Of a stretch of DNA of 5,391 bases, positions 1-4,604 are shown piece after piece. Below the pieces are notes generated by a model. The model worked only from the letters and a program-made list of their open reading frames with translations, made no database searches and had not been told where the DNA came from. The position numbers and the translations under genes were made by a program. The stretch comes from Sphingopyxis sp. (lineage in GTDB: Bacteria; Pseudomonadota; Alphaproteobacteria; Sphingomonadales; Sphingomonadaceae). Each line of letters starts with the position of its first letter. The stretch's first letter is position 1. The stretch is taken from contig JAHCKJ010000159.1 in the NCBI GenBank assembly GCA_026125835.1, forward strand, positions 1-5,391, written 5' to 3'.

Positions 1-481
1 CCGACAGCGCGGCATGGACCATCACGCCGTCGCGCGCCGAGGCGGGCCGCGCGAGTTGGTCGCCCGCCTGCCGCAACTGGTCCGCCACCGGTTCGTCGCG
101 CGTCACGAGCGCGGTCACGATGCGGATCGACAGGCGGCCGTTGGGATCGCCGACGATCGGTTCGGCGAGCGCAACGTGCAACGCGCGTTCCTGCGCACGC
201 AGGGCACCAAGCGACAGCGGCGCCGCGGGCACGATCAGGAAACGCGGCCCGTCGAGCCGTTCGACGCACGAGCCGTGACCGAACTCGTCGATCGCGAAAT
301 TTTCCAGCCGCCGTCCGATTTCGTCGAGTACCGCATCGCCCGTCGCGGTGCCGGCGCTGTTGTTGATTCGCGCCATCTGGTCGACCTGGACCAGGATCAC
401 CCCGACGTCGGCGGCGTGGGCCGCGTGCAAATCTTCGATCTTCAGGACATAGACGGGTCGGGGGTCGGTCAGGCGATTCAT
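1..481 (-). CDS. Degenerate GGDEF-domain protein, N-terminal part (C-terminus outside window)
   Basis: Reading the minus strand from ATG at 481 gives 160 open residues that run off the window, so the gene is partial at its C-terminus. Residues about 26-84 follow the GGDEF fold of cyclic-di-GMP proteins: a hydrophobic strand ending in QVD (32-34), then ARINNSAGTATGDAVLDEIG (37-56), which matches the family pattern of Asn, Gly and Gly-Asp followed by a helix, then ERLDGPRF (74-81) where the active-site loop should be. The signature GG(D/E)EF is replaced by DGPRF, and the first metal-binding Asp is Gln32, so diguanylate cyclase activity is unlikely. Domains like this usually act as a regulatory or GTP-binding part, often ahead of a c-di-GMP phosphodiesterase EAL domain; an EAL domain here is inference because it would lie off-window. 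A Shine-Dalgarno-like AGAGGGA (486-492) precedes the ATG by 4 nt. The gene diverges from moaA. Confidence 0.75.
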   Translation of the reverse strand, partial: MNRLTDPRPVYVLKIEDLHAAHAADVGVILVQVDQMARINNSAGTATGDAVLDEIGRRLENFAIDEFGHGSCVERLDGPRFLIVPAAPLSLGALRAQERALHVALAEPIVGDPNGRLSIRIVTALVTRDEPVADQLRQAGDQLARPASARDGVMVHAALS

Positions 482-485
482 GGCG

Positions 486-492
486 TCCCTCT
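486..492 (-). promoter_or_regulatory. Ribosome binding site of the GGDEF gene
   Basis: On the minus strand AGAGGGA lies 4 nt before the ATG at 481-479. It supports that start, although the spacing is on the short side. Confidence 0.45.
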
Positions 493-540
493 AGCAGGCT
501 TTGCTTGCCAAGTTCCTCCCTTTTGCATCACAAGACGGGG

Positions 541-1557
541 GTGGCTGTCACATTTTCCCCTCCCCTGCGGCCGGCGACGCCGTTGATCGACGGACATGGA
601 CGGCAAATCAGCTATTTGCGCCTTTCGGTTACCGACCGCTGCGATCTGCGCTGCCGCTATTGCATGGCCGAGGATATGACATTCCTGCCCAAATCGGCGG
701 TGCTGAGCATCGAGGAAATGGGCGAACTGGCAGAGCGATTCGTTGCGCGCGGAATCCGGCGCATTCGTCTGACCGGCGGCGAGCCGTTGGTGCGGCGCGG
801 CATCGACACGCTGGCAACGCGGCTCGGCGCGATGATCGGGCATGGCCTCGACGAACTGACGCTGACCACCAACGGTATGCGGCTGGCCGAACATGCGTCG
901 ATGCTCGCGGCGGCGGGCGTGCGCCGGATCAACGTCAGCCTCGACACGCTCGACCCCGCCGCCTTTCGTCATATCACCCGCGTCGGCGACCTCGATGTCG
1001 CGCTCGGCGGGATCGCCGCGGCGCGCGCCGCGGGGATCGCAATCAAGATCAACATGGTGGCGCTGGCGGGACTCAACGAGGACCAGCTGCTGCGGATGCT
1101 CGACTATTGCGCCGGCGCAGGCTGCGACCTCACGCTCATCGAAACGATGCCGCTGGGCGAGGTCGAAGCCGACCGCAGCGACCATTATATCCCGCTCCAC
1201 CAGTTCATCGCCCCGCTCCGCGACGCGCACGCGCTCTATCCCGTCGACAAGCGTACCGGCGGCCCCGCCCGATACTTCGCGGTCGAGGACAGCACGGTCA
1301 CGCTGGGGCTCATCACCCCGCTCAGCGACAATTTCTGCGCGACCTGCAACCGCATCCGCCTGACCGTCGAGGGGCGCATCTACATGTGCCTGGGACAGGA
1401 TGACCATATCGACCTGCGCGCGGCGCTGCGCGAGGGCGGCGATGTCGACGGCTTGATTGATGCCGCTTTGGCTGGCAAACCCCGCGCGCATGACTTTCAT
1501 ATCGAACGAAAGTCCACACCGGCGGTCGCGCGTCATATGAGTGCAACGGGCGGCTGA
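541..1557 (+). CDS. moaA: GTP 3',8-cyclase MoaA
   Basis: Radical SAM enzyme that, with MoaC, turns GTP into cyclic pyranopterin monophosphate, the first step of molybdenum cofactor synthesis in the cytoplasm. Numbered from GTG 541 (338 aa), the SAM-cluster cysteines are C34, C38 and C41 (CxxxCxxC, in DRCDLRCRYC). GGEP is at 79-82. The second cluster is C266, C269 and C283 (CX2CX13C, a MoaA hallmark), and the protein ends in the conserved Gly-Gly tail (HMSATGG). All catalytic features are present, so it should be active. The start is uncertain. GTG 541 gives a family-like N-terminus but has no clear Shine-Dalgarno. An in-frame TTG at 505 adds 12 residues and has AGCAGG (493-498) 6 nt upstream. 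TTG 523 is also possible. The stop is 30 bp before nadK on the same strand, which suggests co-transcription. Confidence 0.95.
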   Translation: MAVTFSPPLRPATPLIDGHGRQISYLRLSVTDRCDLRCRYCMAEDMTFLPKSAVLSIEEMGELAERFVARGIRRIRLTGGEPLVRRGIDTLATRLGAMIGHGLDELTLTTNGMRLAEHASMLAAAGVRRINVSLDTLDPAAFRHITRVGDLDVALGGIAAARAAGIAIKINMVALAGLNEDQLLRMLDYCAGAGCDLTLIETMPLGEVEADRSDHYIPLHQFIAPLRDAHALYPVDKRTGGPARYFAVEDSTVTLGLITPLSDNFCATCNRIRLTVEGRIYMCLGQDDHIDLRAALREGGDVDGLIDAALAGKPRAHDFHIERKSTPAVARHMSATGG

Positions 1558-1569
1558 CACGGCGCCCGC

Positions 1570-1576
1570 AGGGGGA
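1570..1576 (+). promoter_or_regulatory. Ribosome binding site of nadK
   Basis: Purine-rich AGGGGGA about 11 nt before ATG 1588, in the 30-bp gap after moaA. It supports the chosen nadK start. Confidence 0.4.
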
Positions 1577-1587
1577 AGCGGACCATT

Positions 1588-2358
1588 ATGCATCGCAAGA
1601 TTGCGCTCGTCGCGTCGAACTCGCCCGTCGCCATGGAGGCCGAGGCGGAACTCAGGCCGCTCTACGACTTCGTCGAGCTGGGCGAGGCCGACCTGCTGAT
1701 CGCGCTCGGCGGCGACGGTTTCTTGCTGCATATGCTGCACCAGCTGCTCGACCAGCGCCGCAGCATGCCGGTGTTCGGGATGAACCGCGGCACCATCGGG
1801 TTCCTGATGAACGAGTTCCGCATCGAAGGGTTGCTCGACCGGCTCGCCGCCGCCCGCCCCTTTCTGATCCATCCGCTGTCGGGCGATATCACCACGATCA
1901 GCGGCGAACGCCACATCCTGCCCGCGATCAACGAAATCTCGCTGCTCCGCGAAACGCGCCAGGCCGCCAAGCTGGAAGTCATGATCAACGAGCGGACGAT
2001 GCTCGAGGAGCTCGCCTGCGACGGCGTGCTCGTCGCGACCCCCGCCGGGTCGACCGCGTACAACCTCAGCGCCAATGGCCCGATCCTGCCGCTCGAATCG
2101 GAAATGCTGGCGCTCACCCCGATCAGCCCGTTCCGCCCGCGCCGCTGGCGCGGCGCGCTGGTCCCCGAATCGACGAGCATCCGCTTCAACGTGCGCGAAG
2201 CGGCAAAACGTCCGGTCAGCGCGGTCGCCGACCAGCGCGAAATCCGCGACGTCAAGACCGTGCTGGTCACCACCGACCGCAGCCGCCCGCTCACCTTGCT
2301 GTTCGATCCCGACCAGGGATTGGACGAACGCATCGCGATGGAACAATTTATCGTCTGA
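1588..2358 (+). CDS. nadK: NAD kinase
   Basis: ATP-dependent NAD kinase (256 aa) that phosphorylates NAD to NADP in the cytoplasm. The length fits the short alphaproteobacterial form. The family signatures are in order: GGDG at 41-44 with the catalytic Asp43, the NE motif (AINEIS, Asn115-Glu116), and the long glycine-rich motif DGVLVATPAGSTAYN at 145-159. A C-terminal beta-rich segment follows. The start ATG 1588 is preceded by AGGGGGA (1570-1576) about 11 nt upstream, which is a rather long spacing. No start further upstream is needed to complete the domain. It follows moaA by 30 bp on the same strand with no terminator between, so a two-gene operon is likely. The functions are unrelated, so the pairing probably reflects shared transcription rather than a pathway. 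Confidence 0.95.
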   Translation: MHRKIALVASNSPVAMEAEAELRPLYDFVELGEADLLIALGGDGFLLHMLHQLLDQRRSMPVFGMNRGTIGFLMNEFRIEGLLDRLAAARPFLIHPLSGDITTISGERHILPAINEISLLRETRQAAKLEVMINERTMLEELACDGVLVATPAGSTAYNLSANGPILPLESEMLALTPISPFRPRRWRGALVPESTSIRFNVREAAKRPVSAVADQREIRDVKTVLVTTDRSRPLTLLFDPDQGLDERIAMEQFIV

Positions 2359-2392
2359 ACGGCAAAAACCCGCCGAAACCCCCTTGATAAAC

Positions 2393-2409
2393 TTGCCGGT
2401 TGGCGGCAA
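2393..2409 (+). other. Small hairpin between nadK and tRNA-Asn
   Basis: TTGCCG (2393-2398) and CGGCAA (2404-2409) form a perfect 6-bp stem with loop GTTGG. A second possible stem, CCGCC/GGCGG (2415-2419 with 2430-2434), follows. Neither has a T-tract, so a standard intrinsic terminator for nadK is not shown. They may be weak termination or processing structures in the tRNA leader, or chance in G+C-rich DNA. Confidence 0.25.
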
Positions 2410-2439
2410 AGGGACCGCCTTGCCGCGTCGGCGGCGTGT

Positions 2440-2514
2440 TCCTCGGTAGCTCAGCGGTAGAGCAATCGACTGTTAATCGATCGGTCGTAGGTTCGAATCC
2501 TACCCGGGGAGCCA
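2440..2514 (+). tRNA. tRNA-Asn (anticodon GTT)
   Basis: Complete cloverleaf. The acceptor stem pairs TCCTCGG (2440-2446) with CCGGGGA (2504-2510), with one T-G wobble. The D-arm is GCTC/GAGC (2449-2452, 2460-2463). The anticodon stem is ATCGA/TCGAT (2465-2469, 2477-2481) around loop CTGTTAA, giving anticodon GTT at 2472-2474 (Asn). The T-arm is GTAGG/CCTAC (2487-2491, 2499-2503) with loop TTCGAAT. Discriminator G2511 and a genome-encoded CCA (2512-2514) complete it. It lies 81 bp after nadK on the same strand. Its 3' end overlaps by 15 bp the end of a recombinase remnant on the other strand, which suggests it once served as an integration site. Confidence 0.97.
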
Positions 2515-2811
2515 TTTCTCACTTTTGCCAATATTGGCGCTTGAAGCGCTGTCTCGAGCCTGTGGCTGGGGAAAGCTTTCCACAATGATATCAAAGGGCT
2601 TACGGAAGGTCGCGGACACCTCGCCATCCTTGTAAGAGCAGTTCGATAGTAAGTGGTGGAGAATGTTTCGTTTCCCCGCGTGATCGGCCTTTGCGAACAT
2701 TTGCCGCGCATCCTTAGCAATACCGAGCAGCGCAATGCCATCGTCAATGTACGCATGATCAGCTTCGGACAGGCGATCGAATTCGCGCGATAGACCCTTC
2801 AGATTGACGTG
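2500..2811 (-). pseudogene. Remnant of a large serine recombinase/integrase, C-terminal end only
   Basis: An open minus-strand frame runs from about 2811 down to TAG at 2502-2500 (about 103 residues). It resembles, from family memory, the C-terminal tail of large serine recombinases of the alphaproteobacterial phage/island type: a helical stretch (YIDDGIALLGIAKDARQMF), then KRNILHHLLSNCSYKDGEV and SATFRKPFDIIVES. The catalytic resolvase domain, recombinase domain and zinc ribbon are missing. Upstream of 2811 the frame runs into the left end of the IS3-type element and reads as its antisense, so the gene is truncated and inactive. The last four residues (WLPG) and the stop lie in the 3' end of tRNA-Asn. 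G+C is about 50% in the lines checked (2581-2700), well below the neighbouring genes, which fits foreign origin. The family call is from recall and should be tested by a profile search. Confidence 0.6.
2527..2549. repeat. Two overlapping palindromes just downstream of tRNA-Asn
   Basis: GCCAATATTGGC (2527-2538) is a perfect 12-bp palindrome. It runs directly into GCGCTTGAAGCGC (2537-2549), a 13-bp dyad with a single central base. They start 13 bp after the tRNA CCA and lie within the variable tail of the recombinase remnant. They could be a protein-binding site or part of an old attachment region; no function is demonstrated. Confidence 0.4.
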
Positions 2812-2851
2812 CTCCCCTGAAATGTGACCGCTTTTTGGTAGAGTCTGACGC

Positions 2852-2857
2852 AAGGAG
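2852..2857 (+). promoter_or_regulatory. Ribosome binding site of IS3 orfA
   Basis: AAGGAG lies 9 nt before ATG 2867, a near-ideal Shine-Dalgarno, and fixes the orfA start. Confidence 0.7.
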
Positions 2858-2866
2858 TCGGACGAT

Positions 2867-3121
2867 ATGAAGCGAAGCAGGTTCACCGAAGAGCAGATCA
2901 TTGCGATCTTGAAGGAGCAGGAGGGCGGGATGGCGACGGCGGCGGTCTGCTGCCGCCACGGGATCAGCTCGGCAACATTCTACAAGTGGAAGTCGAAGCT
3001 CGGCGGTCTGGATGTGTCCGAGGCCCGGCGGCTGCGGTCGCTCGAGGAGGAGAACTCGCGGCTGAAGAAGCTGCTGGCCGAGGCCATGCTGGACAATGCC
3101 GTGTTGAAGGATCTGGCATAA
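2867..3121 (+). CDS. IS3-family transposase OrfA
   Basis: The 84-aa product is a typical IS3 (IS407-group) OrfA. Residues about 5-45 (FTEEQIIAILKEQEGG through HGISSATFYKWKSKLGG) form the helix-turn-helix that binds the terminal repeats. Residues about 52-83 (EARRLRSLEEENSRLKKLL and onward) form a leucine-zipper coiled coil for multimerisation, with Leu59, Leu66 and Leu80 in heptad spacing. OrfA alone does not transpose DNA; it normally acts by -1 frameshift fusion with OrfB. The frame ends at TAA 3119-3121, directly at a run of seven A (3120-3126), where family members usually have a slippery sequence. The partner orfB is destroyed, so the protein, if made, has no catalytic partner here and could at most bind or inhibit related copies elsewhere. 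The frame itself is intact and has a good ribosome binding site. Confidence 0.85.
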   Translation: MKRSRFTEEQIIAILKEQEGGMATAAVCCRHGISSATFYKWKSKLGGLDVSEARRLRSLEEENSRLKKLLAEAMLDNAVLKDLA

Positions 3122-3125
3122 AAAA

Positions 3126-3315
3126 ATGGCAACGCCCGGCGCCAAGCGGGAAGCCGTCGCCCATGCCCGGGAGCATCACGGGGTGAGCGAGCCCGAGAAG
3201 CGATTGGGGGGGCGTGTGCACTGGTTGGTGTGAGCCGCAGGGGGATCCGTTGCGAGCCGACAAGGCCGGATGACGGGGCGCTGCGGCAAGGGCTGCGCGA
3301 GCTGGCGACGCGTAA
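3126..3315 (+). pseudogene. IS3-family transposase OrfB, frameshifted and truncated
   Basis: From ATG 3126 the frame reads MATPGAKREAVAHAREHHGV plus SE, the conserved N-terminus of IS407-type OrfB, then loses homology and stops at TGA 3231-3233. Homology resumes in another frame from 3212 (ACALVGVSRRGIRCEPTRPD, then DGALRQGLRELA) to about 3315. Compared with the usual continuous SERRACALVGVSRR, about 14 extra bases lie around 3192-3211, which breaks the frame. Only the first 60 or so residues of a protein of about 280 remain. The integrase-type DDE core is absent, so no transposase activity is possible. Expected residues are from family memory. It begins 4 bp after the orfA stop. Confidence 0.75.
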
Positions 3316-3569
3316 GGCTATGCAAGCCGTATCTCCCGTTGGCGCCCACGGTGCCAGACTGCGCAAGCGCTGTGCTCAAAGCAAATGCCAAGCGGGGCGG
3401 CGGCGATAAACACGGGATATGGCCAACCGCAGGCGGAATATGCGCCTATGACGATTACAACCGCCCAAATCCTCCGGCTGTTACCGCCGAATTTACCCTT
3501 CGGACTTAAAGCGCTAAGCCATTCGCCGGGCAGCGTCCGGGCAATCATCGGCAGCGACAAGGACTAGCA
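3316..3569. other. Non-coding or unassigned stretch before the epimerase operon
   Basis: About 254 bp between the end of recognisable transposase homology and the first epimerase. Short open frames exist on both strands (plus 3385-3567, minus 3318-3560), but neither has a recognisable product, a family motif or a convincing ribosome binding site of its own. It must hold the promoter of the epimerase pair if that operon starts here, yet I cannot name a confident -35/-10 pair. A small dyad CCGAA/TTCGG (3487-3491, 3499-3503) is visible. G+C (about 60% in 3421-3480) is intermediate. Confidence 0.5.
3559..3563 (+). promoter_or_regulatory. Ribosome binding site deciding a TTG start
   Basis: AAGGA sits 6 nt before TTG 3570. 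It supports TTG as the start of the epimerase; the first in-frame ATG (3609-3611) would fall beyond the NAD-binding glycine loop and cannot be the start. Confidence 0.7.
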
Positions 3570-4604
3570 TTGACCATCATCGTAACAGGTGCCGCGGGCT
3601 TTATCGGAATGCACGTCGCCGCCGCCTTGCTCGCGCGCGGCGAGCGCGTGGTCGGGATCGACAATTTCACCCCCTATTATCCGGTGGCCCTCAAACGGGC
3701 CCGCGTCGCGCATCTGGCTACAGCCGGCGGCGACGCTTTCACCTTTGCCGACGTCGATTTTGGCGATGCCGCCGCGCTGGCGGCGGCGCTGGCCGATGTG
3801 AAGGTTGACCGCATCGTGCATCTCGGTGCGCAGCCGGGCGTGCGATACTCGCTCGAAAATCCCGCCGCCTATGTCCACTCCAACGTCGCGGGGCATGTCA
3901 ACATATTGGAGCTGGCACGCCACCGCGGCGTTCGTCATCTTGTCTATGCGTCCTCGTCGTCGGTTTACGGGATGCGAAGCGATACGCCCTTTCGCGTCGC
4001 CGACCGTGCCGATGCCCCGATTTCGCTCTACGCGGCGACCAAGCGCGCCGACGAACTGATGAGCGAAACCTATGCCCATCTGTTTCGTCTGCCGCAAACG
4101 GGGCTGCGCTTCTTCACCGTCTATGGCCCGTGGGGTCGCCCCGATATGGCGGTGTGGAAATTCACCGAAGCGGTGCTGCAGGGACGGCCGATCGATGTGT
4201 ATAATCACGGCGACATGCTGCGCGACTTTACCTTCATCGACGATATTGTGAACGGGGTCGTGCTGGCGCTCGACCAGCCGCCCGCGGACGACGGCCGCGA
4301 AAAGCCCGGCGGTTTTTCGACCCCGCACCGGCTGTACAACATCGGCAACAACCGTCCCGAGCAACTGACCGCCCTGATTCGCGAAATCGAAGCCGCCTGT
4401 GGTCGCCAGGCGGAAATCAACCTGCTGCCGATGCAGGACGGCGACGTCTATCAGACCTTTGCCGACATCGACGACATCGCCCGCGACCTCGGCTTCGCGC
4501 CGACGACGCCGCTGTCGGTCGGCATTCCGGCTTTCGTCGACTGGTATCGCAACGATTGGCTGACGTCGGCGGCTGCCCGATCGGGCGAGGGCTTGTCGGC
4601 ATGA
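3570..4604 (+). CDS. NAD-dependent epimerase, UDP-glucuronate 4-epimerase type
   Basis: Extended short-chain dehydrogenase/reductase of 344 aa. It probably interconverts UDP-glucuronate and UDP-galacturonate in the cytoplasm using bound NAD. The Rossmann loop GAAGFIG is at 7-13, followed by GIDNFTPYYPVALKRAR, typical of the CapI/UDP-glucuronate epimerase group. Further family blocks are QPGVRYSLENP, the Ser-rich catalytic strand YASSSSVYG (126-134), and the catalytic YxxxK with Tyr154 and Lys158. FFTVYGPWGRPDMA, the RDFTFIDDI block and LPMQDGDV follow. The length is usual for the family. Translation starts at TTG 3570 with AAGGA upstream. The stop overlaps the start of galE (ATGA), implying translational coupling. 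UDP-galacturonate would feed capsule, exopolysaccharide or, in sphingomonads, uronic-acid-containing glycosphingolipids; this destination is inference. Related dTDP-glucose dehydratases are excluded by the motif set. Confidence 0.9.
   Translation: MTIIVTGAAGFIGMHVAAALLARGERVVGIDNFTPYYPVALKRARVAHLATAGGDAFTFADVDFGDAAALAAALADVKVDRIVHLGAQPGVRYSLENPAAYVHSNVAGHVNILELARHRGVRHLVYASSSSVYGMRSDTPFRVADRADAPISLYAATKRADELMSETYAHLFRLPQTGLRFFTVYGPWGRPDMAVWKFTEAVLQGRPIDVYNHGDMLRDFTFIDDIVNGVVLALDQPPADDGREKPGGFSTPHRLYNIGNNRPEQLTALIREIEAACGRQAEINLLPMQDGDVYQTFADIDDIARDLGFAPTTPLSVGIPAFVDWYRNDWLTSAAARSGEGLSA

Larger units (their letters stand above)
2818..3315 (+). mobile_element. Decayed IS3-family (IS407-like) insertion sequence
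   Basis: The element contains an orfA with its ribosome binding site and a broken orfB. A plausible left end is TGAAATGTGACCGC starting near 2818 (IS3-type ends begin with TG), about 50 bp before orfA, and the recombinase homology stops at the same point. No matching right inverted repeat is visible, and the homology to orfB stops near 3315, so the right half (all of the DDE catalytic core) is deleted. The target-site duplication cannot be checked because one end is missing. It appears to have inserted into the recombinase gene. The exact left boundary is inferred to within about 10 bp. Confidence 0.7.

Noticed and set aside
478..2409. A 643-residue minus-strand open frame spanning moaA and nadK
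   Set aside because: It lies antisense to two well-supported genes, has low-complexity Arg/Asp/Glu/Gln-rich composition typical of a shadow frame in G+C-rich DNA, and shows no family motifs.
2384..2412. TTGATA (2384-2389) as a -35 box for tRNA-Asn
   Set aside because: At 16-17 bp spacing the downstream hexamer (CAAAGG or similar) does not resemble a -10 box, so a promoter cannot be claimed.
3487..3503. CCGAA/TTCGG dyad as a terminator
   Set aside because: The stem is only 5 bp with a 7-nt loop and no T-tract follows.
3318..3560. An 80-residue minus-strand frame with a hydrophobic stretch (RIWAVVIVIGAYSACGWPYP)
   Set aside because: The hydrophobic run could suggest a membrane segment, but there is no start signal or family resemblance, so chance is more likely.
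3385..3567. A 60-residue plus-strand frame ending 2 bp before the epimerase start
   Set aside because: No ribosome binding site, no recognisable motif, and it falls in a region next to degraded mobile DNA. Position alone does not support a gene.
3564..4364. A 266-residue minus-strand open frame antisense to the first epimerase
   Set aside because: The opposite strand carries a full set of epimerase motifs; this frame has none.
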